A stretch of 64,000 nt of DNA from assembly GCF_964059965.1 (NCBI RefSeq), contig NZ_OZ060923.1, positions 248,001 to 312,000 on the forward strand, given 5' to 3'. Below the pieces are notes generated by a model, which was not told where the DNA came from, made no database searches, and saw nothing but the letters and a program-made list of their open reading frames with translations. This document shows positions 40,173 through 51,035 of this stretch, piece after piece. Every line of letters starts with the position of its first letter. Position 1 is the first letter of the stretch. This DNA comes from Fukatsuia anoeciicola (GTDB taxonomy: Bacteria > Pseudomonadota > Gammaproteobacteria > Enterobacterales > Enterobacteriaceae). The position numbers and the translations under genes are program-made.

Positions 40173-40430
40173 TAACACATGATTATTAAGTTATTTAATT
40201 ATTAAATTATGTAGTTTAAAGCTTATTTATATAAGCTTCTACTTAAAATTATAGGTGTATTATAAAATACCTAATTCCTTTATAGATAGTGGAATATTCT
40301 TAAACTTATTTACTAAATTCTACTTGCCATATTTAGATAACCTCGCTGTCTTAAATGTATTAAGGCGTTAAGATTATGCGAGTATAAGGGGATATCTCCA
40401 TTAATCCCGTTAATCTAGGAGTAAAAGCTA
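40173..40430 (+). promoter_or_regulatory. rplJ leader region
   Basis: This 258-bp spacer occupies the place of the E. coli L10 leader, where L10-(L7/L12)4 binds to repress its own mRNA. The last 100 bp are less AT-rich than the rest and end with TAGGAGTAAAAGCTA before the ATG, close to the E. coli wording. I cannot draw the L10-binding fold with confidence. Confidence 0.4.
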
Positions 40431-40928
40431 ATGGCATTAAATCTTCATAAAAAAGAGAAGATCGTTGCTAAAATTAGGGAAGTAGCCAAAAAGGCACTTT
40501 CTGTAGTTATTGCTGATTCATGTGGTGTTACCGTAGACAAAATGACTATTCTACGTAAAGCAGGTCGTGAAGCTGGCGTATATATGCATGTTGTTCGCAA
40601 TACCTTAATGCGACGCGCTGTTTTAGATACTTCATTTGAGTGCTTAAAAGATACTTTTGTTGGTCCAACCTTAATTGCATTTTCCTTTAAACATCCAGGT
40701 GCTGCTGCTCGTTTATTTCAAGAGTTCGCTAAAGAAAATGCAAAGTTTAAAGTTAAAGCTGCATCTTTTGAAGGCGAGTTAATCCTAGCTGCACAGATTA
40801 ATCGTTTAGCAACTTTACTAACTTATGAAGAAGCAATTTCACGTCTGATGGCAACCATGAAAGAAGCCTCTGCAGGCAAATTAGTTCGTATTTTGGCTGC
40901 ATTATGTATTCAGAAAGAAACGGTTTGA
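40431..40928 (+). CDS. rplJ: 50S ribosomal protein L10
   Basis: Forms the base of the ribosomal stalk and carries L7/L12 dimers on its C-terminal helix. The 165-residue protein matches E. coli L10 (165). MALNLHKKEKIVAKI and VVRNTLMRRAV are conserved. It is followed 63 bp later by rplL. Confidence 0.97.
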   Translation: MALNLHKKEKIVAKIREVAKKALSVVIADSCGVTVDKMTILRKAGREAGVYMHVVRNTLMRRAVLDTSFECLKDTFVGPTLIAFSFKHPGAAARLFQEFAKENAKFKVKAASFEGELILAAQINRLATLLTYEEAISRLMATMKEASAGKLVRILAALCIQKETV

Positions 40929-40991
40929 TTGCTTCTTTTCTGTGCTACTTTTTAATGTATAAATTATTTCTGTATTTTAGGAACACTTATT

Positions 40992-41357
40992 ATGTCTATG
41001 AGTAAAGAACAAATTTTGGATGCAATTGCGGAACTAAAAGTAATAGAAATTGTTGAATTGATTTCTGCTATGGAAGAAAAATTTGGTGTTTCAGCTACTC
41101 CTGTGATAGCTAACTCTACGGGACCTATTGAAGTAGCAGAAGAAAAAACTGAATTTGATGTTATTATGACCTCTTTTGGAGCGAACAAAATTGCAGTTAT
41201 TAAAGCAGTACGCGCTGCAATTGGCTTAGGTTTAAAAGAAGCAAAAGATATGGTAGACGCTGCTCCAATAACAGTAAAGGAAGCTATTGATAAAAAAGAG
41301 GCTGAAGAATTAAAAAAACATCTTGAAAAAGCAGGTGCTACAGTTGAACTTAAATAA
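40992..41357 (+). CDS. rplL: 50S ribosomal protein L7/L12
   Basis: Multi-copy stalk protein that recruits and activates translational GTPases. The 121-residue protein matches the E. coli length. The N-terminal dimerisation region (to about 32), a shortened-alanine hinge (VIANSTGPIEVAEE) and the globular factor-binding domain EFDVIMTSFGANKIAVIKAVR are visible. The hinge is less alanine-rich than in E. coli, consistent with AT bias. Confidence 0.97.
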   Translation: MSMSKEQILDAIAELKVIEIVELISAMEEKFGVSATPVIANSTGPIEVAEEKTEFDVIMTSFGANKIAVIKAVRAAIGLGLKEAKDMVDAAPITVKEAIDKKEAEELKKHLEKAGATVELK

Positions 41358-41750
41358 GCTAATTTTAGTTTATAATCTAATTTGATAGCTGATAGCTAGT
41401 AATTTTTTATCGTCAGCCTTTTACGCTATTAAGACCGAGTAAAGTTACATGTTGTTCGTATTCTAGTTGTGCTAATATTTTTTATTAATAACTTAATATA
41501 CTATGTTTTAACTACAATCACTAAGATAAATTAAGTAAGGTTTTTAACTACAATCACTAAGATAAATTAAGTAAGTAATATGATAAAATAATTTAAGAAT
41601 AGCAGACAAAAGTATGAAAAAATGTTTCATTACTGCAGCCATAATGGATAATTGAGAAAATTGATTAAAATCAATAGTATTAAATTAATTATCTTTGAAC
41701 AACGTTCTTAAGATAGAATGGGTCATAAGATCAGCGAGCTAAGGAACCCT
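41358..41750 (+). promoter_or_regulatory. rplL-rpoB spacer with a 36-bp tandem duplication
   Basis: In E. coli this spacer holds an attenuator and an RNase III cut that set rpoBC level against ribosomal protein level. Here 393 bp remain. A 36-bp unit (aactacaatcactaagataa and neighbours) is repeated in tandem at 41505-41575. A weak hairpin (gctga/tcagc) occurs shortly after rplL. The last 40 bp, including the ribosome binding site, keep the E. coli wording. Confidence 0.5.
41505..41575 (+). repeat. Two tandem copies of a 36-bp unit
   Basis: The unit ttttaactacaatcactaag... is present twice with a period of 36 bp and essentially no differences, so the duplication is recent. It lies in the untranslated spacer before rpoB. 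Confidence 0.9.
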
Positions 41751-44700
41751 ATGGTTTATTCCTATACCGAGAAAAAACGTATTCGTAAAGATTTTGGTAA
41801 ACGTCCACAAGTACTGGATATACCTTATCTCCTTTCTATCCAGCTTAATTCATTTCAGAAATTTATTGAGCGGGATCTGACAGGACAACACGGTCTAGAA
41901 GCAGCATTCCGTTCTGTATTTCCAATTAAAAGTTATAATGGTAATTCAGAATTACAATATGTCGGCTACCATCTTGGTGAGCCAGTCTTTGATGTTAAAG
42001 AATGTCAAGTTCGTAGCATAACCTATTCGGCACCTCTAAGAGTTAAATTACGTTTAATTATTTATGAGCGTGAAGCATCTGAAAGTACAGTTAAAAATAT
42101 TAAAGAACAAGAAGTTTATATGGGTGACATCCCATTAATGACTGAAAATGGTACCTTTGTAATTAATGGTATTGAGCGAGTTATTGTATCCCAACTCCAT
42201 CGCAGTCCTGGTGTATTTTTTGATAGCGATAAGGGAAAAACTCATTCATCGGGAAAAGTACTATATAATGCACGAATTATTCCTTATCGCGGTTCATGGT
42301 TAGATTTTGAATTTGATCCTAAAGATAATTTATTTGTTCGCATTGATCGACGCCGTAAATTACCGGCAACTATTATGTTACGTGCATTGAATTATACTAC
42401 ATCAATGATCTTGGATCTCTTTTTTGAAAAGGTTTCATTTCAAATTTGTGATAACAATTTACAAATGGAATTAATACCAGAACGTTTACGTGGTGAAACA
42501 GCTTCTTTTGATATTGAGGCTAATGGTAAGGTTTATATTGAAAAGAATCGTCGTATCACCGCACGTCATATCCGTAATCTTGAAAAAGATAAAATTAATT
42601 CTATTAACGTACCAGCTGAATATATTACCGGTAAAATAGTAGCAAAAGATTATGTTAATTTAAATACTGGCGAAATGATCTGTTTTGCTAATATGGAGTT
42701 ATCAACAGATTTACTGATAAAACTAAGTAAAGCAGGTTACAAACACATCGAAACACTATTTACTAATGATTTAGATTATGGTGCTTATATTTCTGAGACC
42801 CTACGTGTTGACCAAACTAGTGATCGCTTAAGTGCCTTAGTTGAAGTATACCGAATGATGCGTCCTGGTGAGCCACCTACGCGTGAAGCGGCAGAAAATT
42901 TATTTGAAAATCTTTTCTTTTCTGCAGATCGTTATGATCTATCAGCGGTTGGCCGTATGAAATTTAATCGTTCACTTGCGCGTCCTCAGATTGAAGGTTT
43001 AGGTATCTTAAGTAAAGAAGATATCATTGACGTGATGAAAAAACTTATTGATATTCGTAATGGTAAAGGTGAAGTTGATGATATTGACCATTTAGGTAAC
43101 CGTCGCATTCGTTCTGTGGGTGAAATGGCTGAAAATCAGTTTCGTATCGGTTTAGTTCGGGTAGAACGTGCAGTTAAAGAACGTCTTTCCTTAGGGGATC
43201 TTGATACATTAATGCCACAGGATATGATTAATGCCAAGCCTATTTCAGCAGCAGTAAAAGAATTTTTTGGCTCTAGCCAACTTTCTCAATTTATGGATCA
43301 AAATAATCCACTGTCTGAGATCACACATAAACGTCGTATTTCTGCATTAGGACCAGGTGGTCTTACTCGTGAACGTGCTGGTTTTGAAGTACGAGATGTA
43401 CACCCAACTCATTATGGTCGTGTCTGCCCAGTTGAAACACCAGAAGGCCCAAATATTGGTTTAATTAATTCTCTATCAGTATATGCAAGAACTAACGAAT
43501 ATGGTTTTCTAGAAACACCTTATCGTTGTGTAGGTATCTACATAGGGGAATATAAAGGTATTAAGAATACTGTACGTTTACGTGATAATAATCTTGTTAA
43601 TTTAAATGATAATGAAGCTGCTGGTCTAGAAATTGGTGATATTGTAATAACAAATAAAATTAGCTATCTATCTGCAATTGAAGAAGGTAATTTTGTTATT
43701 GCTCAGGCTAATTCTAATTTAGATAAAAAAAATTGTTTTATAGAAGATTTAATTACTTGTAGAAGTAAAGATGAATCTAGTTTATTTAGCCGAGAACAAG
43801 TTGATTACATGGATGTTTCTACTCAACAGATAGTATCTGTTGGTGCTTCATTAATTCCTTTTTTAGAACATGATGATGCTAATCGCGCCTTAATGGGAGC
43901 AAATATGCAACGCCAAGCAGTTCCAACTATACGTGCTGATAAACCGTTAGTAGGCACAGGTATGGAGCGTGCAGTAGCAGTTGATTCGGGGGTAACTTCG
44001 GTAGCGAAACGTGGTGGTGTTGTACAGTATGTTGATGCATCACGTATTGTTATTAAAGTTAACGAAGATGAAACACTTCCAGGTGAAGCAGGTATTGATA
44101 TTTATAACTTAACTAAATATACCCGTTCCAACCAAAATACCTGCATTAACCAAATACCTTGTATTAGTTTAGCCGAACCTATTGAGCGTGGTGACGTACT
44201 AGCGGATGGTCCTTCTACTGATCTTGGTGAGTTAGCATTGGGACAGAATATGCGTGTTGCTTTTATGCCTTGGAATGGTTATAACTTTGAAGATTCTATT
44301 TTAGTTTCTGAACGCGTTGTGCAAGAAGATCGTTTTACTACTATCCATATTCAAGAGTTAGCTTGTGTATCCCGTGATACTAAATTAGGACCTGAAGAAA
44401 TTACTGCTGACATTCCAAATGTAGGCGAAGCTGCCCTTTCTAAATTAGATGAGTCTGGAATTGTATATATTGGTGCTGAAGTTACTGGCGGTGATATTTT
44501 AGTTGGTAAAGTAACACCGAAAGGTGAAACTCAGTTAACACCAGAAGAAAAATTATTACGTGCTATTTTCGGTGAAAAAGCATCTGATGTGAAGGATTCT
44601 TCTTTAAGGGTACCAAATAGTGTTTCTGGTACAGTTATTGATGTGCAGGTCTTTACGCGTGACGGTGTAGAAAAAGATAAACGTGCATTAGAAATTGAGG

Positions 44701-45881
44701 AAATGCAACTTAAACAAGCAAAAAAAGACCTAACAGAAGAATTGCAAATCCTCGAAACTGGTTTATTTGCTCGTATCCACACGGTACTAGTTGCTAGTGG
44801 AATAGAGATTAGTAAATTTAATAAATTACCACGTGAGCATTTGTTAAAACTTAGCTTAGACGATGAAGATAAACAAAATGAACTAGAGCAGTTAGCTAAA
44901 CAGTATGATGAAATAAAATTTGATTTTGAAAGGAAATTAGATGGCAAACGGTGTAAAATTACTCAAGGTGATGATCTTGCACCCGGCGTATTAAAAATTA
45001 TTAAGGTTTATTTAGCAGTTAAGCGTCAAATACAGTTAGGTGATAAAATGGCAGGTCGCCATGGTAATAAAGGAGTTATTTCTAAGATTAACCCAGCTGA
45101 AGATATGCCTTATGATGAAAATGGTACACCAATTGATATCGTACTTAACCCACTTGGCGTGCCCTCACGCATGAATATTGGTCAAATTTTAGAAACGCAT
45201 TTAGGTATGGCTGCGAAAGGTATCGGTGAAAAGATTAATTTTATGCTTAAAACACATGCAAAAGTAGCTAATTTACGTGAATTTATTCAAAAAGCTTATG
45301 ATCTTGGTAATCATGTGTGTCAAAAAATTGATCTTAGTACTTTTTCTGATAATGAAATATTACGTTTAGCTGATAATCTTAAAAACGGTTTACCCATTGC
45401 TTCACCAGTTTTCGACGGTGCAACTGAAAAAGAGATAAAAGCATTACTAAAATTAGGTGATCTACCAGCTTCAGGTCAGATTACTTTATATGATGGCTGT
45501 ACAGGTGAAAAATTTGAAAGAAAGGTTACCGTTGGCTATATGTATATGCTTAAACTAAACCATTTAGTTGATGATAAAATGCACGCACGTTCTACTGGTT
45601 CTTATAGTCTAGTTACTCAGCAACCGCTAGGTGGTAAAGCTCAGTTTGGTGGTCAACGTTTCGGTGAAATGGAAGTGTGGGCATTAGAAGCTTATGGTGC
45701 TGCGTATACATTGCGTGAAATGCTTACTGTTAAGTCTGATGATGTCAATGGCCGAACTAAGATGTATAAAAATATCGTAGATGGTGACTATCGTATGGAG
45801 CCAGGTATGCCGGAGTCTTTCAACGTATTATTGAAAGAAATTCGCTCACTGGGTATTAATATTGAGTTGGAAGAAGAATAA
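41751..45881 (+). CDS. rpoB: DNA-directed RNA polymerase beta subunit, with an internal expansion
   Basis: Catalytic core subunit of RNA polymerase; forms the active-site cleft and the rifampicin pocket. The protein has 1376 residues against 1342 in E. coli. The start is ATG 41751 (MVYSYTEKKRIRKDFGKRP), preceded by the same AAGGAACCCT as in E. coli; an upstream in-frame ATG at 41718 is not conserved. Rifampicin-region blocks SQLSQFMDQNNPLSEITHKR and ETPEGPNIGL are intact. The 34 extra residues are all in one place: after TPYR (residues 589-592), 46 residues replace 12 before YLSAIEEG (43527-43664). The rest is collinear. It is followed by rpoC after 124 bp. Confidence 0.97.
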   Translation: MVYSYTEKKRIRKDFGKRPQVLDIPYLLSIQLNSFQKFIERDLTGQHGLEAAFRSVFPIKSYNGNSELQYVGYHLGEPVFDVKECQVRSITYSAPLRVKLRLIIYEREASESTVKNIKEQEVYMGDIPLMTENGTFVINGIERVIVSQLHRSPGVFFDSDKGKTHSSGKVLYNARIIPYRGSWLDFEFDPKDNLFVRIDRRRKLPATIMLRALNYTTSMILDLFFEKVSFQICDNNLQMELIPERLRGETASFDIEANGKVYIEKNRRITARHIRNLEKDKINSINVPAEYITGKIVAKDYVNLNTGEMICFANMELSTDLLIKLSKAGYKHIETLFTNDLDYGAYISETLRVDQTSDRLSALVEVYRMMRPGEPPTREAAENLFENLFFSADRYDLSAVGRMKFNRSLARPQIEGLGILSKEDIIDVMKKLIDIRNGKGEVDDIDHLGNRRIRSVGEMAENQFRIGLVRVERAVKERLSLGDLDTLMPQDMINAKPISAAVKEFFGSSQLSQFMDQNNPLSEITHKRRISALGPGGLTRERAGFEVRDVHPTHYGRVCPVETPEGPNIGLINSLSVYARTNEYGFLETPYRCVGIYIGEYKGIKNTVRLRDNNLVNLNDNEAAGLEIGDIVITNKISYLSAIEEGNFVIAQANSNLDKKNCFIEDLITCRSKDESSLFSREQVDYMDVSTQQIVSVGASLIPFLEHDDANRALMGANMQRQAVPTIRADKPLVGTGMERAVAVDSGVTSVAKRGGVVQYVDASRIVIKVNEDETLPGEAGIDIYNLTKYTRSNQNTCINQIPCISLAEPIERGDVLADGPSTDLGELALGQNMRVAFMPWNGYNFEDSILVSERVVQEDRFTTIHIQELACVSRDTKLGPEEITADIPNVGEAALSKLDESGIVYIGAEVTGGDILVGKVTPKGETQLTPEEKLLRAIFGEKASDVKDSSLRVPNSVSGTVIDVQVFTRDGVEKDKRALEIEEMQLKQAKKDLTEELQILETGLFARIHTVLVASGIEISKFNKLPREHLLKLSLDDEDKQNELEQLAKQYDEIKFDFERKLDGKRCKITQGDDLAPGVLKIIKVYLAVKRQIQLGDKMAGRHGNKGVISKINPAEDMPYDENGTPIDIVLNPLGVPSRMNIGQILETHLGMAAKGIGEKINFMLKTHAKVANLREFIQKAYDLGNHVCQKIDLSTFSDNEILRLADNLKNGLPIASPVFDGATEKEIKALLKLGDLPASGQITLYDGCTGEKFERKVTVGYMYMLKLNHLVDDKMHARSTGSYSLVTQQPLGGKAQFGGQRFGEMEVWALEAYGAAYTLREMLTVKSDDVNGRTKMYKNIVDGDYRMEPGMPESFNVLLKEIRSLGINIELEEE

Positions 45882-46005
45882 TTTTTCTCCAAGACGATAA
45901 ACTTTTTAGAGCCAGGAGAGTTTATCAGTATTTACATTGGTCACAGGGTTATTTAAACATAGGTTTGAGTAGCCAACAGATCTAACTCAGACAGGAGCAA
46001 ATTCC

Positions 46006-49000
46006 GTGAAAGACTTATTAAAGTTTTTAAAAGCACAAGCTAAAACTGAAGAATTTGATGCCATTAAGATTTCCTTAGCATCACCAGATATGATTCATTC
46101 ATGGTCATTTGGTGAGGTTAAAAAACCTGAAACTATTAATTATCGTACATTTAAACCAGAACGTGATGGCCTTTTCTGTGCCCGTATTTTTGGTCCCGTA
46201 AAAGATTACGAGTGTCTTTGTGGTAAATATAAACGTTTAAAACACCGTGGTGTTATTTGTGAAAAATGTGGTGTTGAAGTAACCCAAACTAAAGTGCGTC
46301 GGGAACGCATGGGACATATTGAATTAGCTTCTCCTACTGCGCATATTTGGTTCTTGAAATCGTTACCATCACGTATTGGTTTATTACTTGATATGCCACT
46401 GCGTGATATTGAGCGTGTACTCTATTTTGAGTCTTATGTTGTTGTTGAAAGCGGAATGACAAATTTAGAACACCGTCAAATATTAACTGAAGAACAGTAT
46501 CTTGATGCGCTAGAAGAATTTGGTGATGAATTTGATGCAAAGATGGGCGCTGAAGCAATCCAGAATCTATTAAAAAATATAAAACTAGAAGCAGAATGTG
46601 ATAAACTTTATAAAGAACTTGACGAAACTAATTCTGAGACTAAACGTAAAAAACTAACTAAACGTGTTAAGCTATTAGAAGCATTTATTCAGTCAGGTAA
46701 TAAGCCAGAATGGATGATACTAACTGTATTACCAGTATTGCCTCCTGATTTACGTCCATTAGTGCCTTTAGATGGAGGTCGTTTTGCAACCTCTGATTTA
46801 AATGATTTGTATCGTCGTGTAATTAACCGTAATAACCGCCTAAAACGTCTATTAGATCTTGCAGCACCTGATATTATTGTGCGTAATGAAAAACGGATGT
46901 TACAAGAAGCAATCGATGCTTTACTAGATAATGGCCGTCGTGGTCGTGCTATTTCTGGATCAAATAAACGTCCGCTTAAATCTTTAGCTGATATGATTAA
47001 AGGTAAACAAGGTCGTTTCCGACAAAACTTATTAGGTAAACGTGTTGATTATTCCGGTCGCTCAGTTATAACGGTAGGACCACGTCTGCATCTACATCAG
47101 TGTGGTTTACCAAAAAAAATGGCGCTTGAATTATTTAAACCTTTTATTTATAGCAAGTTAGAATTACGTGGTTTAGCGACAACAATCAAAGCAGCAAAAA
47201 AGATGGTGGAACGTGAAGAAGCTGTAGTATGGGATATTTTAGATGAAGTTATTCGTGAACATCCCGTGCTATTAAATCGAGCACCTACACTACATCGTTT
47301 AGGAATCCAGGCATTTGAACCAGTTCTAATTGAGGGTAAAGCTATTCAATTGCATCCATTAGTATGTGCTGCTTATAATGCCGATTTTGATGGCGACCAG
47401 ATGGCTGTACATGTGCCATTAACATTAGAAGCTCAATTAGAAGCCCGTGCACTAATGATGTCAACCAATAATATACTATCACCAGCGAATGGAGAACCAA
47501 TCATTGTTCCTTCGCAAGATGTTGTTTTAGGGTTATATTATATAACCCGTGACTGTGTTAATGCCAAAGGTGAAGGTATGTTACTTACAGGACCAAAAGA
47601 AGCAGAACGCGTATATCGTATGGGAATAGCTTCATTACATGCAAGGGTAAAAGTCCGTATTTCTGAAGAGGTACGTAATACAGAAGGTAAAATTTTTAAC
47701 CAAACTAGTATTGTTAACACAACTATTGGTCGTGCTATTTTATGGATGATTGTTCCGAAAGGTTTGCCATATTCCATCGTTAACCAGCCTTTAGGTAAAA
47801 AGGCTATTTCTAAAATGTTAAATACTTGCTATCGTATTATGGGATTAAAATCAACAGTTATTTTTGCTGACCAAATTATGTATACTGGTTTTACTTATGC
47901 TGCACGTTCAGGTGCTTCAGTTGGTATCGATGATATGGTTATTCCACAGAAAAAAGAAGAAATTATCAAAGAAGCAGAAACTGAGGTTGCTGAAATCCAA
48001 GAACAATTCCAGTCAGGCCTTGTCACTGCTGGAGAACGTTACAATAAAGTTATTGATATTTGGGCAGCAGCTAATGAACGCGTAGCTAAGGCGATGATGG
48101 AAAATTTATCAGTAGAAAAAGCCTATAATCGCTATGGTAAATGGGAAACACAAGTTTCATTTAATAGTATTTTTATGATGGCAGATTCAGGTGCTCGTGG
48201 TTCTGCAGCGCAAATACGTCAGTTAGCTGGTATGCGTGGTTTAATGGCTAAACCTGATGGCTCTATAATTGAAACACCTATTACTGCTAATTTCCGTGAA
48301 GGTTTAAATGTACTGCAATACTTTATTTCAACTCATGGTGCACGTAAAGGTTTAGCGGATACTGCATTAAAAACAGCAAACTCTGGCTATCTAACTCGTC
48401 GTTTAGTTGATGTAGCACAGGATTTAGTAGTAACAGAAGATGATTGTGGTACTCATGATGGTATTGTAATGATACCAATAATTGAAGGGGGTGATGTTAA
48501 AGAACCATTACGTGAACGTGTATTAGGTCGTGTTATTGCAGAAGAAATCTTTAAGCCAGGTACGAATAATATTCTTATGCCACGTAACACTTTATTAAAC
48601 GAAAAATGGTGTGATTTATTAGAAGAAAGTTCAGTTGATAGTATTAAGGTGCGTTCTGTAGTAAGTTGCGAAACTGACTTTGGTGTTTGTGCTAATTGTT
48701 ATGGTCGTGATCTAGCACGTGGTCACCTTATTAATAAAGGGGAGGCGGTAGGCGTTATTGCTGCGCAATCTATCGGTGAACCTGGTACTCAGCTTACCAT
48801 GCGTACCTTTCATATTGGCGGTGCTGCATCACGTGCTGCAGCAGAATCAAGTATTCAAGTTAAGAGTAAAGGTAAGATCAAACTTAATAACGTTAAATGT
48901 ATTACTAACAGTATGGGTAAATTAGTTATTATTTCACGTAACACTGAGCTTAAAATAATTGATGAATTTGGTCGTACTAAGGAAAGCTATAAAATTCCTT

Positions 49001-50226
49001 ATGGTGCAGTAATGAATAAAAATGATGGATCAGAAGTTGATGGTGGTGAAATAATCACTAACTGGGATCCACATACTATGCCAGTAATTACTGAAGTTAA
49101 TGGTTTTATTCGTTTCATTGATATGATTGACGGGCAAACCATTACTCGTCAGACTGATGATCTAACTGGTTTATCTTCTCTTGTAATACTAGATAGTGCA
49201 GAGCGTACTAGTAGCGGTAAAGACCAACGCCCAGCATTGAAAATTATTGATGCTAACGGTTTAGATGTCTTTATTCCAGGCACGGATATTCCTGCACAAT
49301 ATTTTTTACCTGGTAAGGCTATTGTTCAGTTAGAAGATGGCATTCAGATTAGTGCGGGAGATACTTTAGCGAGAATTCCACAAGAATCTGGTGGTACTAA
49401 AGATATTACTGGTGGTTTACCGCGGGTTGCTGATTTATTTGAAGCACGTCGTCCAAAAGAGCCTGCTATTTTAGCTGAAATTAGTGGAATTATCTCGTTT
49501 GGTAAGGAAACTAAAGGAAAACGTCGTCTAGTAATCTCACCTCTAGATGGTAGTGATAGTTATGAAGAGATGATTCCTAAATGGCGCCAACTTAACGTAT
49601 TTGAAGGTGAAGCAGTAGAATGTGGTGATGTTATTTCTGATGGTCCAGAATCACCACACGATATCTTACGCTTACGTGGTGTACAAGCAGTAACGCGTTA
49701 CATTACTAATGAAGTACAGGAAGTATACCGTCTCCAAGGTGTTAAGATTAATGATAAGCATATTGAAGTTATTGTTCGTCAGATGCTACGTAAAGGAACT
49801 ATTATCAATACTGGAGAAACAACCTTCCTAGAAGGAGAACAGGTAGAGATATCACGTATTAAAATCGCTAACCGTCAATTAGCAAATAAAAGCAAGCTTA
49901 AAGCAACTTATACTCGTGATTTATTAGGCATTACTAAGTCCTCCTTAGCAACAGAATCCTTTATTTCTGCGGCTTCATTCCAGGAAACTACGAGGGTACT
50001 AACTGAATCAGCAGTAGCAAGTAAGCGCGATGAATTACGTGGTTTAAAAGAAAATGTGATTGTAGGTCGATTAATTCCAGCTGGTACTGGTTATGCTTAT
50101 CATCAAGAGCGTATGCGCAACCGTTTACAAGGAGAAAAATCGCTTTTACAGCCAGTAAGTGAAGATGAAGCAACAGCAAATTTTGCTGAATTACTTAATG
50201 CAGGTTTAACTAACAAACAAGAATAG
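46006..50226 (+). CDS. rpoC: DNA-directed RNA polymerase beta' subunit
   Basis: Carries the catalytic magnesium site and the clamp of RNA polymerase. The 1406-residue protein matches E. coli RpoC (1407). The N-terminal zinc site reads ECLCGKYKRLKHRGVICEKC, the active-site loop NADFDGDQMAVH, and the second zinc cluster includes CETDFGVCANCYGRD. The bridge-helix and trigger-loop region GEAVGVIAAQSIGEPGTQL is intact. The start is GTG 46006 after CAGGAGC, as in E. coli. It shows no expansion to match that of RpoB. Confidence 0.98.
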   Translation: MKDLLKFLKAQAKTEEFDAIKISLASPDMIHSWSFGEVKKPETINYRTFKPERDGLFCARIFGPVKDYECLCGKYKRLKHRGVICEKCGVEVTQTKVRRERMGHIELASPTAHIWFLKSLPSRIGLLLDMPLRDIERVLYFESYVVVESGMTNLEHRQILTEEQYLDALEEFGDEFDAKMGAEAIQNLLKNIKLEAECDKLYKELDETNSETKRKKLTKRVKLLEAFIQSGNKPEWMILTVLPVLPPDLRPLVPLDGGRFATSDLNDLYRRVINRNNRLKRLLDLAAPDIIVRNEKRMLQEAIDALLDNGRRGRAISGSNKRPLKSLADMIKGKQGRFRQNLLGKRVDYSGRSVITVGPRLHLHQCGLPKKMALELFKPFIYSKLELRGLATTIKAAKKMVEREEAVVWDILDEVIREHPVLLNRAPTLHRLGIQAFEPVLIEGKAIQLHPLVCAAYNADFDGDQMAVHVPLTLEAQLEARALMMSTNNILSPANGEPIIVPSQDVVLGLYYITRDCVNAKGEGMLLTGPKEAERVYRMGIASLHARVKVRISEEVRNTEGKIFNQTSIVNTTIGRAILWMIVPKGLPYSIVNQPLGKKAISKMLNTCYRIMGLKSTVIFADQIMYTGFTYAARSGASVGIDDMVIPQKKEEIIKEAETEVAEIQEQFQSGLVTAGERYNKVIDIWAAANERVAKAMMENLSVEKAYNRYGKWETQVSFNSIFMMADSGARGSAAQIRQLAGMRGLMAKPDGSIIETPITANFREGLNVLQYFISTHGARKGLADTALKTANSGYLTRRLVDVAQDLVVTEDDCGTHDGIVMIPIIEGGDVKEPLRERVLGRVIAEEIFKPGTNNILMPRNTLLNEKWCDLLEESSVDSIKVRSVVSCETDFGVCANCYGRDLARGHLINKGEAVGVIAAQSIGEPGTQLTMRTFHIGGAASRAAAESSIQVKSKGKIKLNNVKCITNSMGKLVIISRNTELKIIDEFGRTKESYKIPYGAVMNKNDGSEVDGGEIITNWDPHTMPVITEVNGFIRFIDMIDGQTITRQTDDLTGLSSLVILDSAERTSSGKDQRPALKIIDANGLDVFIPGTDIPAQYFLPGKAIVQLEDGIQISAGDTLARIPQESGGTKDITGGLPRVADLFEARRPKEPAILAEISGIISFGKETKGKRRLVISPLDGSDSYEEMIPKWRQLNVFEGEAVECGDVISDGPESPHDILRLRGVQAVTRYITNEVQEVYRLQGVKINDKHIEVIVRQMLRKGTIINTGETTFLEGEQVEISRIKIANRQLANKSKLKATYTRDLLGITKSSLATESFISAASFQETTRVLTESAVASKRDELRGLKENVIVGRLIPAGTGYAYHQERMRNRLQGEKSLLQPVSEDEATANFAELLNAGLTNKQE

Positions 50227-51035
50227 ATATTTTTAAGTAAATTTTTTATAATAATTACAATAAAAAAGATAATTAATAATAAAATTTTTAATAACATTAA
50301 AACCCTGTTTTTTGTTTAAAAAAATCTTATTTTTCTATAGTAGAAAATAAAAAATATTTCATGTAGAATTATTTTCTACTATTAGTTAATAATCATAAAT
50401 TATATAAACTATTTATAAAATAGTAACATTAACGTATTATTACTTATTTTATATTAATAAAAGTAATTACTTTATATGATATTTATCATTACTTTTTAAG
50501 AAATTCATTGCTTTATAACTTAATATTTTATGAAAATACTATCTAATATTATAGTTATAACTAATTTATATATAATAAAAACTATGTTATTTGTATCTTT
50601 TAATCTACTGTATTAAATATATTAGTAGTTCAGTAATTTTTGATAAATCAACTAATAAGATAAAGAATTTTTTATTATTTTAAAACTTAAAAATAGAAAA
50701 GCAGGTTATGTAAAGGAGTTACTAAGTTAGTATTAGAATAAAATTTGTTAATAAACTAAGGAAATAGTTGATAAAGATTTGCTAATATAGGTATTTAGTG
50801 CTAATTTAATAGTATTAGTAGGATATAAATAGTAAATAGTCTTACTAGAAAAATTAGTTTAAGAGGGAAACTAACATACACAGATCAGACAAAACTTTTA
50901 GATAAGAGAAATTAAAAAAGTAAAATGCGCTAATTAGCAGCGTATAAATTATTTTATTAAAAACTTTATCATTATATTAAATGAAAAGTAAAAGAATTTT
51001 ATCATTATATTAAAAAATTCTTTTTAAATTAATGG
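50227..51035. other. AT-rich spacer between rpoC and the rRNA promoter
   Basis: About 800 bp without a gene. A small hairpin (ttttcta/tagaaaa) at 50331-50347, about 105 bp past rpoC, may be a weak terminator. No remnant of the genes that follow rpoC in E. coli was found. Confidence 0.5.

Noticed and set aside
41718..41750. Upstream ATG of rpoB
   Set aside because: The E. coli-like ribosome binding site AAGGAACCCT sits directly before ATG 41751; the earlier codons are not conserved.
44531..44947. Long antisense frame within rpoB
   Set aside because: Its sequence is the shadow of a strongly conserved coding region and resembles no known protein.
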